A stretch of DNA of 64,000 nucleotides from Eubacterium sp. AF16-48 (GTDB lineage Bacteria; Bacillota; Clostridia; Lachnospirales; Lachnospiraceae), in NCBI RefSeq assembly GCF_003479405.1, contig NZ_QUHB01000005.1:124001-188000 (forward strand), in the 5' to 3' direction. The translations under genes and the position numbers were made by a program. Positions 16,337-23,873 of this stretch are shown piece after piece. Position 1 is the stretch's first letter. Each line of letters begins with the position of its first letter. Below the pieces are notes generated by a model that was not told the DNA's origin, searched no databases, and saw nothing but the letters and a program-made list of their open reading frames with translations.

Positions 16337-17695
16337 TTACTCCTTATTTTTATAATTTATTCTTATAATGTTCTTTGTTTCCGGTGTAACCTTATAATAT
16401 GCACTGATTCTATATCCCGGAATCCACACAATATGGTTTCCGTCAGCTAACAGCGGCATGGTATCTCTATCCTCTTTTTTTATTTTTTCATTAATAAAAT
16501 ATTCCTTGAGTTTTTTCTTCCTGCCGTTATCATCAATTACAATGTAATCACCCTTAGCTCTTGTTCTCAGAATTAACTTATCTATTTTATCATAATCAAG
16601 CCATTTCGTATATACTAATTCCTTTATATTTTCCCTGTTAAATCCATTATTTTCACTAACAATTTCTACTGTGTCGTCTTTAAAAATCCTGCCCTTATCA
16701 ATTAGGACTTTTTCCTTGAAATCCTGCTGTTTATTTTCAGCTTTTTTTATTATAACTCCGTCATATTCCTTTACTGCAATAAGATTATATGGAAGATTTA
16801 TTTTTTTTGAAACCTGACTTTTAAATAATGTGGCAACGTCCCTTACATGAACATCCATTATGTCCTTAAGGCAGCCTGCCTGATTTTCAATAACCCGCCT
16901 TATAACCTGATTTTTAACAGCGGGATGGAGAAATTCTCCCTCATTTAAAATTAAATTACCCTTTACATATTTTTTATATTCTGCATCAACCTGCTGCTCC
17001 ATATAATCATTAATTTCACTTAATTTTTCAGCCGCATTTACAATATTATATTCAGCTTTTTTATTTATATTTTCTTTTATATAGGGCAAAAGCTCCAATC
17101 GGATTTTATTTCTTGTATATTCTGTAGATTTATTTGTTATATCCATACAATAACTAATGTTTAAACTGTCTAAATATGCTTCAATTTCTGCCCTTGTTAC
17201 ACAAAGAAGCGGTCTCACAATCTTGTCTCTTTGTACCGGAATGCCTGTCATTCCCTTAATTCCCGTGCCTCTGAACATATTAAACAGTATTGTTTCACTA
17301 TTGTCATTTAAATTGTGTGCCACTGCGATTTTATCAGACTTTAGTTCATTTGCCAGCTCATAAAAAATTCTGTATCTTTCCCTTCTGCCGGCTTCCTCCT
17401 CCGACATACCGGTTTTCTTTACTATTTCAGGCACATTAATATGGTATGGAAAAAAAGAGAGATTTTCCTTTTCACAAAATTCTTTCACAAAGTTTTCGTC
17501 TTCCAGGGCATCCCCTCCCCTTATTCCGTGATTAACATGTACCACATAAAGTTTAAGATTTAATCTATGTTTTAGTTTACATAAAACTGTAAGCATACAA
17601 ATGGAGTCAGCGCCTCCTGAAACTCCCAGTATGACGCTGTCTCCACTGTCAAATATTCTATTTTCTTTTATAAATTTAAAAACCTTTTCAACCAT
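16337..17695 (-). CDS. tilS: tRNA(Ile)-lysidine synthetase
   Basis: 452 residues. The N-terminal PP-loop ATPase motif ILGVSGGADSICML, then VVHVNHGIRGGDALEDE and AVAHNLNDNSETILFN, identify TilS, which converts C34 of the CAU-anticodon tRNA-Ile to lysidine. The C-terminal TilS substrate-binding domain (LILRTRAKGDYI, then KKKLKEYFINEKI) is present. There is no ribosome binding site at the ATG. A sigma-A promoter (17702-17730) ends only six bases before the ATG, so the mRNA may be leaderless; alternatively an 11-codon upstream frame with a strong AGGAGG, ending 14 bases before the ATG, provides coupling. No other start fits the family's N-terminus. Confidence 0.93.
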   Translation of the reverse strand: MVEKVFKFIKENRIFDSGDSVILGVSGGADSICMLTVLCKLKHRLNLKLYVVHVNHGIRGGDALEDENFVKEFCEKENLSFFPYHINVPEIVKKTGMSEEEAGRRERYRIFYELANELKSDKIAVAHNLNDNSETILFNMFRGTGIKGMTGIPVQRDKIVRPLLCVTRAEIEAYLDSLNISYCMDITNKSTEYTRNKIRLELLPYIKENINKKAEYNIVNAAEKLSEINDYMEQQVDAEYKKYVKGNLILNEGEFLHPAVKNQVIRRVIENQAGCLKDIMDVHVRDVATLFKSQVSKKINLPYNLIAVKEYDGVIIKKAENKQQDFKEKVLIDKGRIFKDDTVEIVSENNGFNRENIKELVYTKWLDYDKIDKLILRTRAKGDYIVIDDNGRKKKLKEYFINEKIKKEDRDTMPLLADGNHIVWIPGYRISAYYKVTPETKNIIRINYKNKE

Positions 17696-17701
17696 ATTTC
17701 T

Positions 17702-17730
17702 AATATACTTTATGGTGGTTTTTCTGTCAA
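17702..17730 (-). promoter_or_regulatory. Sigma-A promoter close to the tilS start codon
   Basis: Minus-strand TTGACA (17730-17725), 17-base spacer, TATATT (17707-17702). The predicted start point falls at or next to the A of the tilS ATG at 17695. It would let tilS-hpt-ftsH be expressed independently of the sporulation gene spoIIE. Confidence 0.6.
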
Positions 17731-17739
17731 ATATATATA

Positions 17740-17841
17740 GTTCATTTAGTTTCCTCCATAATGTAACGCCCCCTCCCTTCGGTCAGCGGCAATTCGTCGG
17801 AAACATTCCCATAAATGAACTTCGTTCATTTAGTTTCCTCC
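17740..17841 (-). repeat. Dispersed SD-carrying repeat, copy A (between spoIIE and tilS)
   Basis: An 84-base unit flanked by 18-base direct repeats (GGAGGAAACTAAATGAAC on the minus strand, at 17824-17841 and 17740-17757). Inside are an AAATGAAC-GAA-GTTCATTT hairpin, a GTTTCC that can pair with the GGAAAC of the first Shine-Dalgarno, and a G-rich core TGCCGCTGACCGAAGGGAGG. The spoIIE stop codon TAA lies inside the first direct repeat. Related copies are at 42463-42503 and 43298-43393, always directly before a minus-strand gene. Confidence 0.75.
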
Positions 17842-19551
17842 TCCTCCAATTTTTTCCCATATTCCGGTACAAAGCACCGTCATGTCATCCTTCGGGATTC
17901 CATCTGTCATTGCCAGTGTCCTGCTTAAAATATGTAATGCCATTTCTCTTGGACTTGAAGTATTTATTTCCATAATCAAACGTCCCATTGCCTCCTCCTT
18001 ATCTTCACATTTCAGGGCATCCACAATGCCATCCGAAATCATTATTACAAAATCTCCATCATATAATTTTTTTGTTATTGCCTCTACATCCACCTCCTGA
18101 AACACTCCCATGGGAAGGGATGTGGATTTGATACATTCCACCCAGCTTCCTCTTTTAATATATGTGCACGCCGCACCCAGTTTTAGAAACTGACAAATAC
18201 CGGAATACTGGTCTATTAATGCCATATCCACCGCAGTAGGCTCCTGCCACTGATTTCCTGCAAGAAGTATTGAATTAATCAGTTTAAGTGACGTACTTTC
18301 AGAAAAACCGCTTTCAGACAAATGTTCAAGCATATCAATTATCATCTCACTGTATTGTTTGGCTTTCTTTCCTGAGCCCATCCCATCACATATACTCATA
18401 AATGTCTGTCCCGTATTCATTTCCATCACTGTAAAGTTATCCCCGGAACATTCTTCATCTTCCCTTGTTCTTCTTGCTGTTCCGCTAATTGTCATAAAAT
18501 TAACTTCCTCAAAGAAACAATACTGACTAAAATCCTCTCTTAAATCCATTATGTTCTCCTTAGATGCCCGCATTTTCTTTCCTAAGGCTTCAGACACAAC
18601 ATTTTCCATTAATTCTACTTTTATGTCTCCTTTAGCCCTTTTCTTTGCCATCATGCGAACCTCCAGCCGTCCTTTTCCATTTTCATTAATGGATATTTTT
18701 CTGGTAAGTATTTTTCTTTCTCTTAGCTTATGCTTTAAATAGTCATTCATTCCAAACAAAACCTTTGTTTCATCATACATGGGTTTGGTATAATACTCCA
18801 AAAGTTTTGCCATTTCATTTAGCTGTATCGCCATTGCCTCCCTGGTTTCCAACATTTTGTTGTACCAAAGATAATTCAATCTGGCCCTTTCCAAATACTG
18901 TATCTGCCCATTTTCACACCCTCTGCATATATTTCCTTCAATTTCTCTCTCAATTACCCCCTCCATAGGAATTTCCTGATTCCGCTCAAAGGCTGACATT
19001 TTCTTTATTTCCGTTGCCAGACTTTTAAAAGCCTCAGATGTTCTTATCATTCCCTCATTCTTTTCATTTTCCAGATTCTTGTAATCTCCGGGATAATTTT
19101 TGTCTCTTGGGTAATAATACATAACCTTTTTTACAAAGTATGTAAATATTATGGTGGTTGACCATGTAAGCATTACTATAGGAACTAATCCATATAACTC
19201 CCGCTTAACCATTCCATTCATAGCCCAGTCCATTGCTTCCACAGCCGTTGCTACTATAGATACTATTACCGCCGCAATATATGGATTGTATTCGGCCACT
19301 CCTTTTTTATATCCGCTTACACACAAGCCTGTTGTTGCCATCATTGTTCCATATTTTATTGCTGCTAATAATCCCCCCCACTTAAATATAGTAACTACCA
19401 TTATGGGCCATGCCACAAAAGGTAAAAATTTTACTATGCATAGCGCACTGTAGTAGCTTTCTGCTATAGGAAAAAATCCAAGCATTGGGACTATGCAGGT
19501 TCCCACTCCTATCATTAGTAGAAAAAATAATTTGAGTATTTTTCGGCTCAT
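17830..19551 (-). CDS. spoIIE: Stage II sporulation protein E, short form (PP2C phosphatase)
   Basis: 573 residues, against 827 in Bacillus subtilis. About five membrane segments occupy residues 5-145; a linker/regulatory region follows (with CRGCENGQIQYLERARLNYLWYN near 215), then a C-terminal PP2C phosphatase domain with SICDGMGSGKKAKQ and VIMISDGIVDAL. SpoIIE dephosphorylates SpoIIAA to free sigma-F in the forespore and interacts with FtsZ at the polar septum. The shortening affects mostly the membrane and central parts; the phosphatase core looks complete. A Spo0A-type promoter lies upstream (19584-19648). The gene ends inside repeat copy A. Confidence 0.93.
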   Translation of the reverse strand: MSRKILKLFFLLMIGVGTCIVPMLGFFPIAESYYSALCIVKFLPFVAWPIMVVTIFKWGGLLAAIKYGTMMATTGLCVSGYKKGVAEYNPYIAAVIVSIVATAVEAMDWAMNGMVKRELYGLVPIVMLTWSTTIIFTYFVKKVMYYYPRDKNYPGDYKNLENEKNEGMIRTSEAFKSLATEIKKMSAFERNQEIPMEGVIEREIEGNICRGCENGQIQYLERARLNYLWYNKMLETREAMAIQLNEMAKLLEYYTKPMYDETKVLFGMNDYLKHKLRERKILTRKISINENGKGRLEVRMMAKKRAKGDIKVELMENVVSEALGKKMRASKENIMDLREDFSQYCFFEEVNFMTISGTARRTREDEECSGDNFTVMEMNTGQTFMSICDGMGSGKKAKQYSEMIIDMLEHLSESGFSESTSLKLINSILLAGNQWQEPTAVDMALIDQYSGICQFLKLGAACTYIKRGSWVECIKSTSLPMGVFQEVDVEAITKKLYDGDFVIMISDGIVDALKCEDKEEAMGRLIMEINTSSPREMALHILSRTLAMTDGIPKDDMTVLCTGIWEKIGGGGN

Positions 19552-19583
19552 TACTCCCTCCTTGCTTATTTTTTACACAAGAA

Positions 19584-19648
19584 AGTATACCCCCTGTCAA
19601 AGTTTTTTTTTGTCAAAATAAAGGCTGATAATCCTTATAATTTTCGAC
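19584..19648 (-). promoter_or_regulatory. Spo0A-type promoter of spoIIE
   Basis: Minus-strand TTGACA (19616-19611), an unusually long 21-base spacer, and TATACT (19589-19584); a second TTGACA lies inside the spacer at 19600-19595. A perfect Spo0A box TGTCGAA sits upstream at 19648-19642. The B. subtilis spoIIE promoter is known for a 21-base spacing and activation by Spo0A~P with sigma-A; the arrangement here looks the same. Confidence 0.75.
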
Positions 19649-19655
19649 ATCAACT

Positions 19656-19702
19656 TAAAAAGGTTCCAAGGACTGCTAATTAGTAACATCCTCGAAACCT
19701 TT
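19656..19702 (-). terminator. Terminator after divIC
   Basis: Minus-strand AAAAGGTTTCGAGGATG pairs imperfectly with CAGTCCTTGGAACCTTTTT, ending in a T-run. It separates divIC from the Spo0A-driven spoIIE. Confidence 0.7.
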
Positions 19703-19706
19703 TAAT

Positions 19707-20039
19707 TTATTCTTCCGGCTTAATAATAACCTCATTAGGATAAAGCAATCCTAACTTCCTTGCCATCTCTTCTATATAACTGTCAGTCTTTACATATTCT
19801 TCTCTTTCCTTTAGTTCCTCTGACAGCTGTAATTCCTTTTCATACTTCTTCTGTAGCTTGCTTTCCTGTGCTTTTAGTTCATTTAAGGTTTTGTACTGGT
19901 TGTACATTTGTATGCCCATTACTATACAAAAAGCAACTACCACAAAAGATATGGAAAGTATCATTCTTTTACTCTTTATTCTTTTTTGCCTTATGGTGTT
20001 TAGCCTTGACGTGGCTCTTCTTCCGCTTTCTTCCGGCAT
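19707..20039 (-). CDS. divIC: Septum formation initiator, DivIC/FtsB family
   Basis: 110 residues: a basic cytoplasmic head (1-25), one membrane segment (26-45, MILSISFVVVAFCIVMGIQM), a coiled coil (about 47-85, with LNELKAQESKLQKKYEKEL) and the short C-terminal DivIC region ARKLGLLYPNEVI. It forms the DivIB-DivIC-FtsL complex that activates septal wall synthesis. It overlaps the yabQ 3' end by 71 bases in another frame; AAGGA nine bases before the ATG supports this start. The alternative Met26 would remove the overlap but also the basic head and puts the start at the membrane segment. Confidence 0.88.
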   Translation of the reverse strand: MPEESGRRATSRLNTIRQKRIKSKRMILSISFVVVAFCIVMGIQMYNQYKTLNELKAQESKLQKKYEKELQLSEELKEREEYVKTDSYIEEMARKLGLLYPNEVIIKPEE

Positions 20040-20451
20040 TCTTTTTTTCCTTCTTTGCTCTTATATTTTTAATTACCTTATAAAATATAAGTTTAACCAC
20101 TTTACATAACTTTTTCAATGGCTTTGCTAAAATTCTGCCAAGTTTTTTTATTCTTAATGCTAAAGCATCTATAATTTTCCTGCCAATAATCCATTCAAAA
20201 ACCGCCATGGTGCCAAGAGCCATAATCACAGAGAAAAAACGTGGTTTTCCATAATTGTATCTTAAAAATATGTTAAACATAAATATTGATGCAAAAGTCC
20301 AGTAAATGGCATCTTCAACTATTACCCTAAACAACTTTGCAGGAAATATCCGCCTTAATATCCGCACTACATCGTAGCATATTATTAAAACAATTCCCCC
20401 ATAAATGCTCATAAGTATAAGCATTGCCTCTTCACTTATCTGCCCGCTCAT
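19969..20451 (-). CDS. yabQ: Spore cortex biosynthesis protein YabQ
   Basis: 160 residues. The first 95 hold four hydrophobic segments typical of YabQ (MLILMSIYGGIVLIICYDVVR, then FWTFASIF-like and MALGTMAVFEW); the tail from 120 onward is extremely Lys/Arg-rich (KKEKKNAGRKRKKSH), partly because the divIC start overlaps here. In B. subtilis YabQ is a sigma-E-dependent outer-forespore membrane protein needed for cortex formation. Its start overlaps the yabP stop as TAATG. Confidence 0.87.
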   Translation of the reverse strand: MSGQISEEAMLILMSIYGGIVLIICYDVVRILRRIFPAKLFRVIVEDAIYWTFASIFMFNIFLRYNYGKPRFFSVIMALGTMAVFEWIIGRKIIDALALRIKKLGRILAKPLKKLCKVVKLIFYKVIKNIRAKKEKKNAGRKRKKSHVKAKHHKAKKNKE

Positions 20452-20735
20452 TATTTAAACATCCTTTTAAGAATGGATTTTCCTTTTTCTCCATAATCCT
20501 TAACATCTGAATAAACAATGCTGTCTACCGTTCCCTCAATATCTACTTCTCCCTTTTCAAGGCTAAGTCTTGTAACCTTAATGTCACTACCCTTAATATG
20601 AATCATTCCCAAGGTTGATTCTAACAGAATCTGGGTTAAATCAAAGGATACAACATCTTTTATGCCTGTAAGGGTAAGGCGTTTTCTATTGTCCATTGAA
20701 AGTTTGTGAGATTTTGATATATTACTTTGTTCCAT
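20451..20735 (-). CDS. yabP: Sporulation protein YabP
   Basis: 94 residues, the usual size. Motifs: SKSHKLSMDNRKRLTLTGIKDVVSFD and IHIKGSDIKVTRLSLEKGEVDIEG, which are the YabP/YqfC family core. It is a sigma-E-regulon protein acting at the forespore surface with YabQ. It is followed without a gap by yabQ and preceded after 73 bases by rqcP. Confidence 0.92.
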   Translation of the reverse strand: MEQSNISKSHKLSMDNRKRLTLTGIKDVVSFDLTQILLESTLGMIHIKGSDIKVTRLSLEKGEVDIEGTVDSIVYSDVKDYGEKGKSILKRMFK

Positions 20736-20808
20736 AGGATAACCACCCCAAATTTCTTATAGGACAATATATTCACAATAACATAATTTATGCTTTTAAG
20801 TTGCCTTA

Positions 20809-21051
20809 TCAGCTTAAATCCTTATACATTTCTGAAGCGGCTTCCTTCTTTACCGTCTCGTTTAAATTTAACACCTCTACCTTTACGGTTCTTTGTCCAA
20901 ACTGTATCTGTATAATGTCACCTACCTTAACATCATAGGATGCCTTAACCACCTTGTCGTTTACTAAAACTCTTCCGGCATCGCATGCATCATTGGCAAC
21001 TGTACGTCTTTTTATTATTCTTGATACCTTTAAAAATTTATCTATTCTCAT
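20809..21051 (-). CDS. rqcP: S4-domain RNA-binding protein RqcP (YabO/Hsp15-like)
   Basis: 80 residues, consisting of a single S4 RNA-binding domain: MRIDKFLKVSRIIKRRTVAND then GRVLVNDKVVKASYDVKVGD. In B. subtilis RqcP (formerly YabO) binds stalled 50S subunits with RqcH and drives addition of C-terminal alanine tails in ribosome quality control. It sits between hup and yabP, the conserved Firmicutes location. Confidence 0.93.
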   Translation of the reverse strand: MRIDKFLKVSRIIKRRTVANDACDAGRVLVNDKVVKASYDVKVGDIIQIQFGQRTVKVEVLNLNETVKKEAASEMYKDLS

Positions 21052-21082
21052 TTCTGTGCCTCCTTTTTTTTAATGTAAATAT

Positions 21083-21125
21083 AATAAAAAAAATAAATGC
21101 GTACTCACAAAAGTTGTAAGTACGC
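21083..21125 (-). terminator. Terminator of hup
   Basis: Minus-strand hairpin GCGTACTTACA / TGTGAGTACGC (11 pairs, five-base loop) followed by a long T-rich tract. It ends the hup transcript before rqcP. Confidence 0.85.
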
Positions 21126-21250
21126 AATGCTTTCAATAACTATAACTTACGAAACGGTGTAGGATTACCGTTTCATAAATTTGCTTCGCAAATCACGCCA
21201 TTTCATGGCTGGTCAACTACGATTTCGAAACACCTGATGTGTTTCAAAAT
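21126..21250 (-). other. Structured 3' untranslated region of hup
   Basis: Between the hup stop and its terminator are four consecutive short hairpins on the minus strand: GAAACAC/GTGTTTC (21245-21227), GCCAT-GAA-ATGGC (21209-21197), ATTTGC-GAA-GCAAAT (21193-21179) and GAAACGGT/ACCGTTTC (21174-21151). Two have GAA triloops, as does the hairpin of the dispersed repeat. No frame or known RNA family was recognised. Confidence 0.5.
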
Positions 21251-21264
21251 CTATATATTACAAA

Positions 21265-21537
21265 TTAGTTAAGAGCGTTCTTTAAAGCTGCACCAGCTTT
21301 GAATTTAGGAACCTTAGCTGCAGGAATTGTGATTTTTTCCTTTGTTGCAGGATTGATTCCCTGACGTTCAGGTCTTTCAGCTGCTTCAAATGTACCAAAT
21401 CCAACTAACTGAATCTTTTCACCTTTCTTCATTTCTTCTACTACAACGTCTGTGAAAGCCTTAACTGCTTTAGCTGCGTCTGTCTTTGAAATTCCAGCTT
21501 CTTCTGCGATAGCTGCTACGAATTCTGTCTTGTTCAT
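21265..21537 (-). CDS. hup: HU-type DNA-binding protein
   Basis: 90 residues, standard HU length. MNKTEFVAAIAEEAGISKTDA, VGFGTFEAAERPERQGINP and the C-terminal VPKFKAGAALKNALN match the HU/IHF family including the DNA-contacting arm with its conserved Pro. It bends and compacts DNA. It has its own sigma-A promoter and terminator and a strong AGGAGG, so it is probably highly expressed. Confidence 0.97.
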   Translation of the reverse strand: MNKTEFVAAIAEEAGISKTDAAKAVKAFTDVVVEEMKKGEKIQLVGFGTFEAAERPERQGINPATKEKITIPAAKVPKFKAGAALKNALN

Positions 21538-21600
21538 CGTTATTCCTCCTTGATAATTATCTTGATTATTAATGAGATTCTTCTCTCATCATCTATAAAG

Positions 21601-21629
21601 TTTATACTCTATTTAATATCCTTTGTCAA
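21601..21629 (-). promoter_or_regulatory. Promoter of hup
   Basis: Minus-strand TTGACA (21629-21624), 17-base spacer, TATAAA (21606-21601), about 64 bases before the hup start. Confidence 0.75.
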
Positions 21630-21659
21630 GGAAAACTGCCTATTTTATGGGGTTTTCCC

Positions 21660-22712
21660 TTATTTCTGCCTTGTGTAAAATTTCATCTGTATATTCAAAT
21701 GATACTCATCATCAGGCAACAATATTCCCGATTTGAAATTCCTTTCATTTATGTGATTTGGAAAATATTGAGGTTCTAAGCAAAAAGCTTCTCTTTTCTG
21801 ATATATTGCCCCATTTTTCCCTGATTCATTCTCCACAAAGTTTGCAGTATATAACTGTATTCCCGGAGTGTCTGCATATAATTCCATTACAATTCCCGAC
21901 TTATCGCCATAAACTGTGGCTGCCTTTACTAACTCATTGCCTTCTTTATCTATAACAAAATTATGGTCATATCCACTTCCAAATGCCAGCTGTTCATCCT
22001 GACAGTGAATATCCTTTCCTATGTTTTTTCCCTTTGTAAAATCAAATGGTGTACCCTGTACGTTTCTAATTTCACCGGTAGGTATGGATTCTTTTGATTT
22101 CACCGGGGTAAAATATTTTCCATTTAGTTTTAGTACATGATTATATATACTGCCACTGCTATGACCATTTAAGTTGTAGTAGGAATGATTTGTAAAATTT
22201 GCCACTGTTGTTTTATCTGTTTTTGCCTTGTATGACAGCTTAAGGGTGTTATCCTCTAACAGTGTATATGTAAGGATAATCTCCATATTTCCGGGAAATC
22301 CCTGTTCCATATCCCTGCTTAATATCTTGAAAGATATGCTGTTTTCATTTTCTTCCCCGCATTTTTTCCACATTTTATGGGCAGTGCAGTTTTTTCCGCT
22401 ATGAAGATTATTTTTTCCATCATTAGCTTCAAGTTTGTACTCTACACCCTCTATCTCGCATTTGGCATCTGATATTCTGTTGGCATTTCTACATACGTTT
22501 GCTCCAAAAAATGTATTAGAATTTTCATATTCCGCCCCGCTGTCGTAACCTAAAACCACGTCCGTTAAAACATTATTTTTATCCTTAACTTCTATGGAAA
22601 CCAAAGTTGCCCCAAAATCCGTGACTTTCACTTTCATTCCATTTTTGTTTTCCAACGTATATAACGTTGCAACTGTATTGTCTGATACCCTTCCAAACTC
22701 TTCTTTTTTCAT
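21660..22712 (-). CDS. galM: Aldose 1-epimerase (galactose mutarotase)
   Basis: 350 residues. Family marks: TVATLYTLENKNGMKVKVTDFGA, VVLGYDSGAEY, the catalytic His region NFTNHSYYNLNG, YDHNFVID, and AFCLEPQYFPN with the catalytic Glu. It converts beta- to alpha-D-galactose before phosphorylation by GalK. The gene starts four bases after the galR stop, forming a galR-galM unit divergent from galKT. Confidence 0.95.
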   Translation of the reverse strand: MKKEEFGRVSDNTVATLYTLENKNGMKVKVTDFGATLVSIEVKDKNNVLTDVVLGYDSGAEYENSNTFFGANVCRNANRISDAKCEIEGVEYKLEANDGKNNLHSGKNCTAHKMWKKCGEENENSISFKILSRDMEQGFPGNMEIILTYTLLEDNTLKLSYKAKTDKTTVANFTNHSYYNLNGHSSGSIYNHVLKLNGKYFTPVKSKESIPTGEIRNVQGTPFDFTKGKNIGKDIHCQDEQLAFGSGYDHNFVIDKEGNELVKAATVYGDKSGIVMELYADTPGIQLYTANFVENESGKNGAIYQKREAFCLEPQYFPNHINERNFKSGILLPDDEYHLNIQMKFYTRQK

Positions 22713-22716
22713 TTTA

Positions 22717-23712
22717 CTATTTTACCTTTCCACAGCTTTTTCTATTAACAAGTTTACATGCCATTTTTATTCTAATGGGTGCATTACGGCTTAAATTGGA
22801 ATTTGCGAACAAAATATTTACACCATATTGTCCCATTTCATATGCAGGAGCATGTACCGTGGCAAGCTCCGGTGTGGAATAACGACATATGTCTGAATCA
22901 TCAAATCCCATAACTGACACCCTTTCCGGTACATTAATTTTATAATCTCCCAGTGCCTTTATGGCTCCTATGGCAATCTGGTCGCTGGCTGCAAATACCC
23001 CGGTAGGCAAGTCTCCGGATTTTATTATTTCCTCCATCATTTCATAGCCTGAATCTACGGAATACATACCTGTTTTTAACCATTTTTCGTATTCATATCC
23101 ACGACTTTCACAAAATTCACAGTAATATCTTTTTCTGTCATCTTCAAATTCCGTATTTTCATCCAGATATTCCATTCCTCCTAAAAATGCCACCTGTTTA
23201 TGTCCCAATTCTTCAAAATATTCCATAACATCATAAACAGCCTTTTTAAAGTCCATTGTAATGGAAGATGCCAGATAATTTTTAACAGGCATATCCAAAA
23301 ATACTATATTATCTGTTATTTCTATTAATTCCTTTATTTCAATATCACTGAATTTTCCAATGCATATTAGTCCGTCGACACTTTCTAACTGTTCCAGGTA
23401 ATTAACATCAGTTTTAAAGGTTCTTACTATTTCCACGCTGTTTTTCAGGCAAAAATCTTCTACACCTCTTCTAATATCTAAGTAATAACTGTCCTCCATT
23501 TCCTGCTTTGGTGAAAACCATTGTAAAATTCCCAGTTTAAACAGGGCTTTGCTGGCTTTGGGTATTTTTTTATACCCCAGCTTCTTTGCCACTTTCATTA
23601 CTTTCCGTTTAGTTTCTAATGAAGCTGATAATGTAGGATCATTGTTAAGTATTCTTGACACTGCCGATACACTTACTCCTGATTTTTCAGCTATATCCTT
23701 AATCCTTGCCAT
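22717..23712 (-). CDS. galR: LacI-family transcriptional regulator, probably GalR
   Basis: 331 residues: N-terminal helix-turn-helix with hinge (MARIKDIAEKSGVSVSAVSRILN, then KVAKKLGYKKIPKA) and a periplasmic-binding-protein-like effector domain (GILQWFSPKQ, MGFDDSDICRYSTPELATVHAP). Its position between galM and the divergent galK, and the three TTTACTAAA sites in the 161-base intergenic region, support local autoregulation and control of galKT by galactose or a derivative. Effector identity is inferred. Confidence 0.88.
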   Translation of the reverse strand: MARIKDIAEKSGVSVSAVSRILNNDPTLSASLETKRKVMKVAKKLGYKKIPKASKALFKLGILQWFSPKQEMEDSYYLDIRRGVEDFCLKNSVEIVRTFKTDVNYLEQLESVDGLICIGKFSDIEIKELIEITDNIVFLDMPVKNYLASSITMDFKKAVYDVMEYFEELGHKQVAFLGGMEYLDENTEFEDDRKRYYCEFCESRGYEYEKWLKTGMYSVDSGYEMMEEIIKSGDLPTGVFAASDQIAIGAIKALGDYKINVPERVSVMGFDDSDICRYSTPELATVHAPAYEMGQYGVNILFANSNLSRNAPIRIKMACKLVNRKSCGKVK

Positions 23713-23789
23713 ATATAACCTCCACGTTATGTATTACATCTTTTACAAGTATATATTATTTTTATAAATTTTACTAGTTTTTTTAAAAA

Positions 23790-23850
23790 TTTAGTAAATA
23801 TTTTCATGAAAGTGTTGATTTTTTACTAAACTTATTATATATTTACTAAA
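23790..23850. promoter_or_regulatory. Operator cluster in the galR-galK intergenic region
   Basis: TTTAGTAAA at 23790-23798 and its reverse complement TTTACTAAA at 23822-23830 and 23842-23850; a related TTTACTAGT lies at about 23770. Two boxes overlap the spacer and the -10 region of the galK promoter, a repressor-like arrangement. Binding by GalR is inferred. Confidence 0.5.
23815..23843 (+). promoter_or_regulatory. Promoter of galKT
   Basis: TTGATT at 23815-23820, 17-base spacer, TATATT at 23838-23843, 30 bases before the galK ATG. Overlaps two putative operator boxes. Confidence 0.65.
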
Positions 23851-23873
23851 AAGGATAGATTCGGAGGTACAAA

